Shown: piece by piece, positions 9,808 to 21,183 of the stretch
Numbering within the stretch: position 1 is the stretch's first letter
How the letters are laid out: every line of letters starts with the position of its first letter
Assembly: GCA_963735885.1 (NCBI GenBank)
Contig: CAVTMP010000007.1
Location: 620,001 to 684,000 of the forward strand
DNA length: 64,000 nucleotides
DNA from: JBBSBL01 sp963735885
GTDB lineage: Bacteria; Actinomycetota; Thermoleophilia; Solirubrobacterales; Solirubrobacteraceae
Reading direction: 5' to 3'
Made by a program: the position numbers and the translations under genes
The notes under the pieces: generated by a model
Databases searched by the model: none
The model's input: only the letters and a program-made list of their open reading frames with translations
What the model was told of the DNA's origin: nothing

Positions 9808-10811
9808 CGCCGGCGGCCCGAGCGCTTCTTCTTCTTGCGCGGCGAGCCCGGCGGCGGCCCCGCCGGCCGGGCGGGACGCGCGGCCTTCGCACCGGTTCCG
9901 GCCTTCGCCTTCGCCTTCTCCCGCGGCTTCGTCTGACCCTGGGCGGCGTCGGCGGCCGAGCCCAGCCCGAGGCTCGCGGCGAGGCCGCCGCTGCCGGGCT
10001 CCCGGGCCTTCCCGAGGATGCGCTCCTTCCAGTCCTTCGGCCCCTCGGCGGCGCCGTTCGCGCCGGCCATCGCCGGCTGGATCGGCCCGACCGTGCGGCG
10101 GACGAAGTACTGCTGGCCGATCGTCCACAGGTTGGTGGTGATCCAGTAGACGATGAGGCCCGCGGGGAACTGGATGATGAAGATGACGAAGACGAACGGC
10201 AGCGCGAGCATGATCGTCCGCTGGGTGCGATCGACCGTCGCCGGCGTGAGCAGCGTCGCGGCGAGCTGGGATCCGACGTAGAGCACGATCAGCGCGACCA
10301 GCACGCCGCCGGTCGCGCTCGCCGTGAGGTCGGGGATGAAGAGGAAGCTCTCGCCCGACGAGCCGGGCACCTGGCTGCAGGTGACCGACGAGACCGACTT
10401 GCCCTGGGCGTGCGCGTACTGGGTGATCCCCGGGCAGATGTCGATCTTCAGGTCGGTGCGCAGCATGTAGTACAGCGAGATGAACACCGGGAACTGCGCG
10501 ACCAGCGGGAGACAGGAGCTCAAGGGATTGACCTTGTTCTCCCGGTAGAACTTCATCATCTCCTCGTTGAGGCGCTGCTTGTCGCCCTTGTACTTCGCCT
10601 GCAGCGCCTTGATCTGCGGCGAGAGCTGCGCGAGCCGCTGCATCGACTTCGCCTGCTTGAGGGTCAGCGGCAGCAGCAGCGTGCGCACGGCGATCGTCAG
10701 CGCGACGATCGCCATCCCCCAGCTCAGCCCGATGTTGTCGTGGAAGAAGACGAGGACCGCGTCGAAGACGTCGATCAACTGCTTCAGGACCGGGATGATC
10801 GCGAGGGGCAT
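9804..10811 (-). CDS. yidC: Membrane protein insertase YidC
   Basis: 335 residues; inserts and folds membrane proteins alone or with SecYEG. Hydrophobic segments are at about residues 28-50 (SWGMAIVALTIAVRTLLLPL), 100-120 (LPLVAQFPVFISLYYML), 165-185 (GGVLVALIVLYVGSQLAA) and 205-240. The hydrophilic-groove Arg fits IAVRTLLLPLTLKQ. It is the short actinobacterial form without the large periplasmic P1 domain. The C-terminal 80 residues are Lys/Arg/Ala-rich and end KKKKRSGRRR, as expected for ribosome contact. Confidence 0.93.
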   Translation of the reverse strand: MPLAIIPVLKQLIDVFDAVLVFFHDNIGLSWGMAIVALTIAVRTLLLPLTLKQAKSMQRLAQLSPQIKALQAKYKGDKQRLNEEMMKFYRENKVNPLSSCLPLVAQFPVFISLYYMLRTDLKIDICPGITQYAHAQGKSVSSVTCSQVPGSSGESFLFIPDLTASATGGVLVALIVLYVGSQLAATLLTPATVDRTQRTIMLALPFVFVIFIIQFPAGLIVYWITTNLWTIGQQYFVRRTVGPIQPAMAGANGAAEGPKDWKERILGKAREPGSGGLAASLGLGSAADAAQGQTKPREKAKAKAGTGAKAARPARPAGPPPGSPRKKKKRSGRRR

Positions 10812-10817
10812 CGGGGC

Positions 10818-11090
10818 TCAGCGCTCGGGGGCGGCCACCGGACGCGGCCGGAAGATCCGCTGGGCCTCGACGGGGTCGAAGCCCCCGTGGCTCCAGGGGT
10901 TGCAGCGCAGCACCCGCCACGCCGCGAGGACGGTGCCCCGGAGTATGCCGAACTCGGTCACGGCCTGCGCGGCGTAGCGCGAGCACGACGGCTCGTACTT
11001 GCAGCGCGGCGCGAGGCCCGGCGAGACGAAGCGCTGGTAGAAGCGGATCGGGGCCACGGCGACCCGCCGTGGGAGCGGGACCTCGGTCAC
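10818..11090 (-). CDS. yidD: Membrane protein insertion efficiency factor YidD
   Basis: 90 residues. It has the family signature PIRFYQRFVSPGLAPRCKYE and PSCSRYAAQAVTEFG with the conserved Cys pair, then LAAWRVLRCNPWSHGGFDPV. A small membrane-associated protein that assists YidC. It overlaps the rnpA stop by 4 nt and lies 6 nt before yidC. Confidence 0.95.
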   Translation of the reverse strand: MTEVPLPRRVAVAPIRFYQRFVSPGLAPRCKYEPSCSRYAAQAVTEFGILRGTVLAAWRVLRCNPWSHGGFDPVEAQRIFRPRPVAAPER

Positions 11091-11476
11091 GGGACCGGGT
11101 CCCCGCCCTCGCGCAGCCCGGCCTGCCCGACGAGCTCGCCGAGCGCGCCCGCGATTCCGGCCAGCCCCTCGCGGTCGGCGAGCTCGCGGGCGTCGGGCCG
11201 GGCCACCACGACGACGTCGTGTCCGGCGGGGAGCGTCTCCGCCTCCGCCCGGAACGCCTCGCGGATCAGGCGCTTGACCCGGTTGCGCTCGACCGCGCCG
11301 CCGACCTTCCGCGACACCGACAGCCCGAGGCGCGGCGGCCCGTCGTCCCCGCGCGGGAACGCGTAGAGGACGAGCGCACGGTTGCCGTGCGAGCGACCCT
11401 GGCGGTAGACGCGATCGAACTCGGCGCTGCGCGAGAGACGGCCTTGGCGGGCGCGGCGCGCGCCGGAACGGGCCAT
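11087..11476 (-). CDS. rnpA: Ribonuclease P protein component
   Basis: 129 residues; protein subunit of RNase P that helps the RNA subunit process the 5' ends of tRNAs. The RNR signature is RLGLSVSRKVGGAVERNRVK followed by RLIREAFR. The N-terminal GRLSRSAEFDRVYRQGRS is typical. It follows rpmH after 4 nt and overlaps yidD by 4 nt. Confidence 0.95.
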   Translation of the reverse strand: MARSGARRARQGRLSRSAEFDRVYRQGRSHGNRALVLYAFPRGDDGPPRLGLSVSRKVGGAVERNRVKRLIREAFRAEAETLPAGHDVVVVARPDARELADREGLAGIAGALGELVGQAGLREGGDPVP

Positions 11477-11480
11477 GCGC

Positions 11481-11615
11481 TCAGACGGTGAGGCGCCTGC
11501 GGCCCTTCGCGCGGCGGCGCTTGAGGACGACGCGGCCGGCCTTCGTTCCCATGCGCGCCCGGAACCCGTGGGTGCGGGCGCGCTTGCGCTTCTTCGGCTG
11601 GTAGGTGCGCTTCAT
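11481..11615 (-). CDS. rpmH: 50S ribosomal protein L34
   Basis: 44 residues, MKRTYQPKKRKRARTHGFRA followed by RMGTKAGRVVLKRRRAKGRR, almost the universal bL34 sequence. It heads the minus-strand unit rpmH-rnpA-yidD-yidC-jag and is divergent from dnaA. GAGAAGG about 12 nt upstream may be its ribosome-binding site. Confidence 0.97.
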   Translation of the reverse strand: MKRTYQPKKRKRARTHGFRARMGTKAGRVVLKRRRAKGRRRLTV

Positions 11616-11687
11616 CGGGTCCGGATCCTTCTCGGGGCGGCGTCCGAGTATACGAGCCGCCCGTCGTCGCCCGCGTCGGGGCCCACC

Positions 11688-11718
11688 CCGTCCACACGGC
11701 GTGCACACGGCGTCCACA
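11688..11718. promoter_or_regulatory. DnaA-box-like cluster, rpmH-dnaA spacer
   Basis: Three closely spaced repeats related to TTGTCCACA: CCGTCCACA (11688-11696), GCGTGCACA (11699-11707) and GCGTCCACA (11710-11718), with 7, 6 and 7 of 9 matches and a period of 11 nt. They may serve dnaA autoregulation or be part of oriC. The rest of the 275-nt spacer (11616-11890) includes a slightly AT-richer patch, GCGTTTTCTTCGCGAATTCC, near 11753. Confidence 0.45.
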
Positions 11719-11890
11719 TCGCGCCTTGCGCAGCGCGCCGACGGGCGCCCGAGCGTTTTCTTCGCGAATTCCGCTCAGACCCCGCACGCGACGCCGACGT
11801 GCCCGAGGCCCTTTGGTATGTTCGCGATCGCCTCCGGGGCCCGCCCGGGCCTCTCCATGTTTCCGCCGTTTCCGACCCGCGGGGTGCCGG

Positions 11891-13276
11891 TTGACGACGC
11901 CTGACCATCTCGAGCTCGAGGACGCCTGGTCCCGCATCCAGGCCGAGCTGCGAAGCGCCGTCAACGAGACCACCTACCAGGTCTGGCTGGAGCCGCTGCG
12001 CCCGCGCCGGATCGACGGCGACACGCTCGTGCTCACGGCGCCGGCGCAGACGCGTACGTGGCTCGCGGACCGCTTCTCCCGCGTGCTCCAGACCTGCGCC
12101 GCGGCGGTTCTCGGCCCCGAGGCGACGGTCTCGGTCGTGGACCCGGGCGACGACCCGGCGGCCGCCGGGCGGGCTCCTCTCGCGCGCGGGTTCGACCGCG
12201 ATCTGGCCGGCGACCCGAGGGCGGCCGCAGCGGCCCAGGCCTTCAACCCGAAGTACGCCTTCGACCAGTTCGTGATCGGCGACGGAAACCGCCTCGCGCA
12301 CGCCGCCACGCTGGCCGTCGCCGAGCTGCCCGGCCAGGCCTACAACCCCCTCTTCCTCTACGGCCCGCCCGGCGTCGGCAAGACCCACCTGCTCCATGCC
12401 GTCGGCAACTACGTGGCCGCCCACGGTGGCGGGCTCGGCGTCCGCTACACGACCGTCGAGGCGTTCACCAACGACTTCGTCCACGCCCTGCACTCCGGTG
12501 CCGTCGACCGCTTCAAGTCCCTCTACCGCGACAACGACGTGCTGCTGATCGACGACGTCCAGTTCCTCGAGAGCAAGGCGCGGACCGAGGAGGAGTTCTT
12601 CCACACGTTCAACGCGCTCTACGACACGGGCAGCCAGCTCGTGCTGACCTCCGATCGGCTGCCGCGGGACCTCGCGGCGCTCGAGGACCGCCTGCGCGAG
12701 CGGTTCGAGTCCGGGCTCGTCGCCGAGATCGCCCCGGCCGACTACCCCACGCGCCTGGCCATCCTGCGCAAGCGCGCCCAGCACGACGGCGTCGAGCTCG
12801 TCGACGGAGCGGCACTCGAGGTCATCGCCGAGCGCATCGTCGCGAACGTGCGGGCGCTGGAGGGCGCGCTCGTGCGCGTCGTCGCCTTCCACTCCCTGAC
12901 GGGGCGGCCCATCGACGCGCCGCTCGCCGCCGAGGTGCTCGACGGGCTCTACCCGTCGGCCGGCCCGCGCCGCCGCAGCCTCGGCGAGATCCAGCGCGCC
13001 ACCTGCGACCTCTTCGGGCTCACCGAGCACGAGCTCCTCTCCCAGAGCCGCGCCGCCCGCGTCGTGTGGCCGCGCCAGCTCGCCATGTACCTCGCGCGCG
13101 AGCTGACCGACGAGACGCTGCCCGCCATCGGCCGGGCGTTCGGCGGGCGCAACCACGCCACGGTGCTCCATGCGGTGCGCCGAACCACCGACCGCATCGC
13201 CGGCGACCGCCAGGCGTGGGAGACGGCCCGCTCGCTCACGGAGCGGATCCGCACCGCTGACGACCGCGCCGATTGA
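11891..13276 (+). CDS. dnaA: Chromosomal replication initiator DnaA
   Basis: 461 residues. Domain I: WSRIQAELRSAVNETTYQVW. Linker domain II is short. Domain III AAA+: FNPKYAFDQFVIGDGNRLAH, Walker A LYGPPGVGKTHLLHA, Walker B VLLIDDVQFLESKARTEEEF, and sensor region LVLTSDRLPRDL. Domain IV: VVWPRQLAMYLARELTDETL and IGRAFGGRNHATVLHA, the DnaA-box-binding signature. TTG 11891 (LTTPDHLELEDAW) is the only in-frame start giving a normal N-terminus; its Shine-Dalgarno is poor. The direction is away from rpmH. Confidence 0.96.
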   Translation: MTTPDHLELEDAWSRIQAELRSAVNETTYQVWLEPLRPRRIDGDTLVLTAPAQTRTWLADRFSRVLQTCAAAVLGPEATVSVVDPGDDPAAAGRAPLARGFDRDLAGDPRAAAAAQAFNPKYAFDQFVIGDGNRLAHAATLAVAELPGQAYNPLFLYGPPGVGKTHLLHAVGNYVAAHGGGLGVRYTTVEAFTNDFVHALHSGAVDRFKSLYRDNDVLLIDDVQFLESKARTEEEFFHTFNALYDTGSQLVLTSDRLPRDLAALEDRLRERFESGLVAEIAPADYPTRLAILRKRAQHDGVELVDGAALEVIAERIVANVRALEGALVRVVAFHSLTGRPIDAPLAAEVLDGLYPSAGPRRRSLGEIQRATCDLFGLTEHELLSQSRAARVVWPRQLAMYLARELTDETLPAIGRAFGGRNHATVLHAVRRTTDRIAGDRQAWETARSLTERIRTADDRAD

Positions 13277-13407
13277 CAGACTGGCTCGCCCTTGTCCACC
13301 GCTCCCGCACACCCGGATTCCCGCATCCAGCGCGGATTCCCCGGGCTTCTCCACACTCCGCCCTCCCCTATGACTCCTATCCCCATGTTCTTGTCTTCGA
13401 GGTCATC
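13277..13407. other. Candidate origin of replication (oriC), dnaA-dnaN spacer
   Basis: The 131-nt spacer carries the two best DnaA boxes seen: TTGTCCACC (13292-13300) and TTCTCCACA (13347-13355), each 8 of 9 to TTGTCCACA and in the same orientation. They are joined by ATTCCCGCATCC / GGATTCCCCGGG repeats. The dnaA-dnaN spacer is the usual actinobacterial origin. The spacer is short for an origin, and I see no clear AT-rich unwinding element, so the origin may be bipartite with 11616-11890. Confidence 0.55.
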
Positions 13408-14517
13408 GTGAAGCTCACCGTCGATCGCGACGAGCTCTTCGGCCAGCTGCAGGTCGTGGGCCGCGTCGCCTCCACGCGCAGCGCCGTCCAGGCGCTCTCC
13501 GGCGTCCAGGTGGCGGCCGGTCCGGAAGGCGCCCAGTTGCGGGCGACCGACATGGAGATGGCCCTCCGCGTCCCGCTGGAGGCGACGATCGAGCGGGAGG
13601 GCGAGGTGGTCCTGCCGGCTCGGCTGCTGGTCGACGTCGTCCGCGCCCTGCCGGCGAAGACGGTGACGGTGGAGCTCCGGGCCGCCGAGCAGGACGTCGA
13701 GGTGGTCGCCGGCAACGCGACGTTCCACATCCGCACGCTGCGCTCCGAGGACTTTCCGCCGCTTCCGGAGGTCGGCGGCGACACCGTGGTGGAGCTTCCG
13801 GCCGCGGCGCTCGTGGAGACGGTCGCCCGGGTCGCGCGGTCGGCTTCTCGCGACGAGACGCGGCCGGTGTTGACCGGCGTCCTCGTCTCGGCCGCCGAGA
13901 CCGAGCTGCGGATGGTCGCGACCGACTCCTACCGGCTGAGCGTGAAGACGACGACGCTGGACGCGCCGCTCGAGGGGTCGTTCGAGGCGAATGTCCCGGC
14001 GCGGGCGCTGCAGGAGCTCGTGCGGCTGGCCCAGCCCCACGGCGACGAGCCGCTGCGCGTGGGGGTGCGACAGAACCAGGTCGTCTTCGAGGTCGGGCGG
14101 GCCGTCCTCTCCTCACGCCTCATCGACGGCCAGTTCCCCAACCACCGCCAGCTCGTGCCGGACGCCTACGAGCACGAGCTGACCATCTCGGCGGCGGAGG
14201 TCGCCGACGTGGTGCGCCGGATCAGCCTGCTCGCCCAGCGCAACGCGCCGCTGCGACTGGCCTTCGCGGAGGGGGAGCTCACCGTCTCGGCGCAGACGCC
14301 GGACGTCGGGGAGGCGAGCGAGGCGCTGCCCGTCGCCTTCCAGGGCGAGCCGCTGGAGATCGGGTTCAACCCGGAGTTCCTGCGCGACGGGTTGGAGAGC
14401 GTGGAGTCGGGCGACCTCGTGTTGAAGCTGATCAGCCCCCTGCGACCCGGGCTGCTCGAGGCCGCGGACGGCAGCGGGTTCCTCTACCTCATCATGCCGA
14501 TCCGCCTCAACGTCTGA
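13408..14517 (+). CDS. dnaN: DNA polymerase III beta clamp
   Basis: 369 residues; ring-shaped processivity clamp. It shows the three-domain pattern VKLTVDRDELFGQLQVVGRV, then TRPVLTGVLVSAAETELRMV, ATDSYRLSVKT, SSRLIDGQFPNHRQLVP, and the C-terminal FLYLIMPIRLNV. GTG 13408 is preceded by GAGG with good spacing and begins the conserved first strand; the upstream in-frame extension has no similarity. 10 nt separate it from recF. Confidence 0.97.
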   Translation: MKLTVDRDELFGQLQVVGRVASTRSAVQALSGVQVAAGPEGAQLRATDMEMALRVPLEATIEREGEVVLPARLLVDVVRALPAKTVTVELRAAEQDVEVVAGNATFHIRTLRSEDFPPLPEVGGDTVVELPAAALVETVARVARSASRDETRPVLTGVLVSAAETELRMVATDSYRLSVKTTTLDAPLEGSFEANVPARALQELVRLAQPHGDEPLRVGVRQNQVVFEVGRAVLSSRLIDGQFPNHRQLVPDAYEHELTISAAEVADVVRRISLLAQRNAPLRLAFAEGELTVSAQTPDVGEASEALPVAFQGEPLEIGFNPEFLRDGLESVESGDLVLKLISPLRPGLLEAADGSGFLYLIMPIRLNV

Positions 14518-14527
14518 GCGGGCGGCG

Positions 14528-15631
14528 GTGCGGGTCACGCGCCTGCGCGTTCGCGACTTCCGCGGCTATGCCGCGGCCGAGGTCGCGCTGGGCGACGGCT
14601 TGACGGTCGTCACCGGCCGCAACGGCGCCGGCAAGACGAACCTCCTCGAGGCGCTCTACTTCGGCTGCACCGGCCGCTCGTGTCGGACCGCGAACGAGCG
14701 CGAGGTGGTGCGCTTCGGTGCGGCGGCCGCGCGCGTGGAGGTCGACGTCGCCGGGGAGGACGGGCCGCACGCCCTGGCGGTCGGCTTCGCGCCCGGCGAG
14801 GCGAAGCGCGCGACCGTCGACGGGGCCCCCGTCGACCGGATGCTCGACGCCGCCGCCCGCCCGCTCGTCGGGGTCTTCCTGCCCGACCGCCTGGATCTGG
14901 TCAAAGGGGTTCCGGCGCTGCGCCGGGCCCACCTCGACCGTCTCGTCGCCGCGCTGTGGCCGGCGCGGGCGGAGACGCGCCGCGCCTACGGACAGGCCCT
15001 GGCGCAGCGCAACGCGCTGCTCGCCCGCGTGCGCGCGGGTCGCGCGTCGGTGAGCACGGTCACGGCATGGGACGCGGAGCTGGCGCGCCACGGCGTCGCG
15101 CTGCGGGCGGACCGCGCCCGGGCCGCGGGGGAGGTGGCCGCGCGCGCTGCGGACCTCGCGACAGAGCTCGGGCTCGAGGGCGAGACGGCGGTGACCTACC
15201 GTCCGCGCTCCGGCGCCGAGCGGGCGGAGGACCTCGCGGCGGAGCTCGCCGAGCGGCTGGACTCCGACCTCGAGCGCGGCTTCACGGGCCACGGGCCCCA
15301 TCGCGACGACCTCGCCCTCACGCGAGACCGCCGCGAGCTGCGGGCCTACGGGTCCCAGGGGGAGCAGCGGCTGGCGCTGCTGGCGCTGCTCCTCGCGGAG
15401 CGGGAGGCCGTCGCCGCGCGCCGCGCCGCGCCGCCGCTGATGCTGCTCGACGACGTCATGAGCGAGCTCGACGGCGAGCGCCGGGCACGGCTCGTGACCC
15501 GCCTGCGCGCCGGAGGCCAGGCGGTGGTGACCACGACGGAGCTCGCCCACGTGCCCGGCGGGGAGGACGGCGACGTCGCGCGGCTCGCGGTCGCGGAGGG
15601 GTCCGTGCTCCAGGCGGCACGGGCGGCATGA
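14528..15631 (+). CDS. recF: DNA replication and repair protein RecF
   Basis: 367-residue SMC-like ATPase that loads RecA at gaps. Walker A is VVTGRNGAGKTNLLEALYFG; the signature region is RELRAYGSQGEQRLALLALL; Walker B is PPLMLLDDVMSELDGERRAR. The N-terminus VRVTRLRVRDFRGYA is standard. GTG 14528 lies 10 nt after dnaN. The stop overlaps the DUF721 start (ATGA). Confidence 0.96.
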   Translation: MRVTRLRVRDFRGYAAAEVALGDGLTVVTGRNGAGKTNLLEALYFGCTGRSCRTANEREVVRFGAAAARVEVDVAGEDGPHALAVGFAPGEAKRATVDGAPVDRMLDAAARPLVGVFLPDRLDLVKGVPALRRAHLDRLVAALWPARAETRRAYGQALAQRNALLARVRAGRASVSTVTAWDAELARHGVALRADRARAAGEVAARAADLATELGLEGETAVTYRPRSGAERAEDLAAELAERLDSDLERGFTGHGPHRDDLALTRDRRELRAYGSQGEQRLALLALLLAEREAVAARRAAPPLMLLDDVMSELDGERRARLVTRLRAGGQAVVTTTELAHVPGGEDGDVARLAVAEGSVLQAARAA

Positions 15632-15939
15632 GGCGCCGTCGCGCCCCGCGTCCCCTCGGTCCGGCCCTCGACCGCCTGGCGGAGGACGTCGCGCCCCCCA
15701 CCACGATCGCCCGGGTGCAGCGGGCCTGGCCGCAGGCCGCGGGGGAGGCGATCGCGCGCGAGGCGACCCCCGTCTCGGAGCGCGGCGGCGTGGTCACGGT
15801 GTCGTGCTCCTCCTCGGTCTGGGCGCACGAGCTCGACCTGCTCGGGCCCTCGATCGTGACCCGTCTCGAGGCCGTGCTCGGGACCGGCTCGGTCCGGCGG
15901 CTGCGCTGCGTGGCGACGCCGATCCGGCGGGCGCCGTGA
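15628..15939 (+). CDS. DUF721 (DciA-like) protein
   Basis: 103 residues. DUF721 core: TIARVQRAWPQAAGEAIARE, VVTVSCSSSVWAHELDLLGP and VRRLRCVATP. Family members next to recF-gyrB in actinobacteria are related to DciA, a loader of the replicative helicase; that function here is inference. Translation is coupled to recF by ATGA. Confidence 0.88.
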   Translation: MRRRRAPRPLGPALDRLAEDVAPPTTIARVQRAWPQAAGEAIAREATPVSERGGVVTVSCSSSVWAHELDLLGPSIVTRLEAVLGTGSVRRLRCVATPIRRAP

Positions 15940-16033
15940 GGACGCCGCGCGCGACCAACTCGACACCGTGTCAAAAGTCGGCTTTTGCAGGAATTTCGTT
16001 GCACTCTGGGTGCGCGGCGGGCGGGGTCGCTGT

Positions 16034-16041
16034 GCTACCAT
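16034..16041 (+). promoter_or_regulatory. Extended -10 promoter of gyrB
   Basis: TGCTACCAT (TGnTANNNT) at 16033-16041 in the 183-nt DUF721-gyrB gap, about 80 nt before the gyrB GTG. No convincing -35. A small perfect hairpin AAAAG-tcgg-CTTTT at 15973-15986 lies upstream. Confidence 0.4.
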
Positions 16042-16122
16042 TCGGGCAACCGCCGTCCCGCGCCCCGTCTCGTCGCAGACCGTGTTGCCGAGCCGGGGCG
16101 CGCCAACGTTCTCGGAGGCTTC

Positions 16123-18546
16123 GTGGCCGAGCAGGATCCCAAGACTGATTCCCCCGCCGTGCCCGGCTACGACGCCCAGGACATCACCGTCCTCGAGGGC
16201 CTCGAGGCCGTCCGCAAGCGGCCCGGCATGTACATCGGATCGACCGGCGAGCGGGGCCTGCACCACCTCGTCTGGGAGGTCGTGGACAACTCGGTCGACG
16301 AGGCGCTGGCCGGCCACTGCTCGGCGGTGACCGTCACGATCCATCCGGACAACTCGGTGACCGTCGCCGACGACGGCCGGGGGATCCCGGTGTCGACGAT
16401 GGAGAAGGAGGACCGCCCGGCGGTCGAGGTCGTGCTCACCGTGCTCCACGCGGGCGGGAAGTTCGGGGACGGCGGCGGGTACAAGGTCTCGGGCGGCCTG
16501 CACGGCGTGGGCGTCTCGGTCGTCAACGCGCTCTCCGAGCGCCTGCACGTCGAGATCCGCCGCGACGGTCACGTCTGGACCCAGGACTACGAGCGCGGCG
16601 CGCCGCTCGGGCCGCTGGCCGAGGGCGCGGCGACGAAGGAGACCGGGACGACGATCACGTTCGTGCCCGACGCGGAGATCTTCGACGCGCTGGAGTTCGA
16701 CATCCGGACGCTCGAGGAGCGTCTGCGCGAGACCGCCTTCCTCACCCGCGGCCTCGCCGTCGCGCTCGTCGACGAGCGGGCCGGCGGGCACCGGGTCGAG
16801 TTCCGCTACGAGGGCGGGATCGAGGACTTCGTGCGCTACCTCAACGAGGACAAGGAGACCGTCCACAACAAGGTCGTCTTCCTCACCGGGGAGAGCGAGG
16901 AGGGCGCCGTCGAGGTCTCCATGCAGTGGAACGGCTCCTACCAGGAGTCGATCTTCTCCTTCGCGAACAACATCAACACGCACGAGGGCGGGACGCACCT
17001 CTCGGGCTTCCGCTCGGCGCTCACCCGCACGCTGAACCGCTACGCGCGCGAGAAGGGCCTCCTCAAGGAGAAGGAGGACAACCTCGCCGGGGAGGACGTG
17101 CGCGAGGGGCTCACCGCGGTGATCTCGGCCAAGCTCGCCGACCCGCAGTTCGAGGGCCAGACGAAGACGAAGCTCGGCAACCCCGGCATGCAGGGGTTCG
17201 TCGAGTCGGTGGTCAACCAGGGCCTGGCGGAGTTCCTCGAGGAGAACCCGAAGGAGGCGAGGCAGGTCATCACCAAGTCGGTGTCGGCCTCCCGGGCGCG
17301 CGAGGCGGCGCGCAAGGCGCGGGACCTGACCCGCCGCAAGTCCGCGCTCGAGAACTCGACGCTCCCCGGCAAGCTCGCCGACTGCTCGGTCAAGGACCCC
17401 GCCCTGGCGGAGCTGTTCATCGTCGAGGGCGACTCCGCGGGCGGCTCCGCGGTCAGCGCCCGCGACCGCCACACCCAGGCGATCCTCCCGCTGCGCGGGA
17501 AGATCCTCAACGTCGAGAAGAGCCGGATCGACAAGATCCTCAACAACGTCGAGATCCAGGCGCTGATCACGGCGATCGGGACCGGCGTGCGCGACGAGTT
17601 CGACCTCGAGCGGGCGCGCTACCACAAGATCGTCCTGATGACCGACGCCGACGTCGACGGCGCCCACATCCGCACCCTCGCCCTGACCCTGCTCTTCCGG
17701 GAGATGCCCGAGCTCATCGAGGCCGGCTACGTCTACATCGCCAAGCCGCCGCTCTACAAGGTCAAGCAGGGCCGCCAGGACCGCTACGTGGAGAAGGAGT
17801 CCGAGCTCGAGGAGCTGCTGCTGGCCGACAAGCTCGAGAAGCTCGACGTGCGCGACCGCCACGGAGCCGCCTTCAGGCTCACCGAGGCCCGCTGGAAGAA
17901 GTTCTCGCGGCGCCTGAAGGAGTACGAGGGCTGGGGCTCCGCCCTGCGCGCGGCCCACGGGCACGACATCGTCGCGCTGCTCGAGGAGTCCCACATCCTC
18001 GACGAGGCCGTCGCGGACGGGCCCGCGCTCGTGAAGCTCCTCCGCGCGCCGACGCCGGAGGAGGAGCCGTGGGCGCTCGAGATCGCCGCCGAGGACCCGG
18101 TCGAGATCGTCGTCCGCGCCGTCGAGCGGAGCACCGGTCTCGCGCGCACGCTCCACGTGCCGGTCGGGCTGCTCGCCGCGCGCGAGTACCGCGAGTTCCT
18201 CCGCGTCCACCAGCAGCTCCGGGAGCTGGCCGGCACCCCGCCCTTCGGCGTGCGGCTCGGGGAGAACGCCCAGGACGCCGTCTCCTTCGAGGACCTGCGC
18301 GCGCAGGTCCTCGCCGTCGCGCAGAAGGGGGTGCAGTTCTCGCGCTTCAAGGGCCTCGGCGAGATGAACCCGGAGCAGCTGCGCGAGACGACGATGGACC
18401 CGGCGAGCCGCACGCTCGTGCGCGTCGCCCTCGAGGACGCCGCCGCCGCCGACCGCGTGTTCTCGATGTTGATGGGGGACGTCGTCGAGCCGCGGCGCCG
18501 CTTCATCGAGGACAACGCCCGCCTCGTCGCCAACCTGGACGTGTGA
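16123..18546 (+). CDS. gyrB: DNA gyrase subunit B
   Basis: 807 residues. GHKL ATPase: VWEVVDNSVDEALAGHC, VTVADDGRGIPV, GGLHGVGVSVVNALS. Transducer QTKTKLGN. TOPRIM: FIVEGDSAGGSA and LMTDADVDGAHIRTL. It ends SRFKGLGEMNPEQL and MGDVVEPRRRFIEDNA. Between PPLYKVKQG (about residue 541) and SRFKGLGE (about 739) is an insert of nearly 190 residues, as in E. coli-type GyrB and unlike the 640-680-residue enzymes of most Gram-positives. GTG 16123 has GGAGG 6 nt upstream. It precedes gyrA by 10 nt. Confidence 0.96.
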   Translation: MAEQDPKTDSPAVPGYDAQDITVLEGLEAVRKRPGMYIGSTGERGLHHLVWEVVDNSVDEALAGHCSAVTVTIHPDNSVTVADDGRGIPVSTMEKEDRPAVEVVLTVLHAGGKFGDGGGYKVSGGLHGVGVSVVNALSERLHVEIRRDGHVWTQDYERGAPLGPLAEGAATKETGTTITFVPDAEIFDALEFDIRTLEERLRETAFLTRGLAVALVDERAGGHRVEFRYEGGIEDFVRYLNEDKETVHNKVVFLTGESEEGAVEVSMQWNGSYQESIFSFANNINTHEGGTHLSGFRSALTRTLNRYAREKGLLKEKEDNLAGEDVREGLTAVISAKLADPQFEGQTKTKLGNPGMQGFVESVVNQGLAEFLEENPKEARQVITKSVSASRAREAARKARDLTRRKSALENSTLPGKLADCSVKDPALAELFIVEGDSAGGSAVSARDRHTQAILPLRGKILNVEKSRIDKILNNVEIQALITAIGTGVRDEFDLERARYHKIVLMTDADVDGAHIRTLALTLLFREMPELIEAGYVYIAKPPLYKVKQGRQDRYVEKESELEELLLADKLEKLDVRDRHGAAFRLTEARWKKFSRRLKEYEGWGSALRAAHGHDIVALLEESHILDEAVADGPALVKLLRAPTPEEEPWALEIAAEDPVEIVVRAVERSTGLARTLHVPVGLLAAREYREFLRVHQQLRELAGTPPFGVRLGENAQDAVSFEDLRAQVLAVAQKGVQFSRFKGLGEMNPEQLRETTMDPASRTLVRVALEDAAAADRVFSMLMGDVVEPRRRFIEDNARLVANLDV

Positions 18547-18556
18547 GGCGGAGGCG

Positions 18557-21111
<2,555 letters not shown>

Positions 21112-21183
21112 CCCGCGCGCGGCCGGCGGGCCGGCGGGCGCGGGTCGGGCCGTCGAGCGCGTTCGCTACTCTGGCGCGACCAG

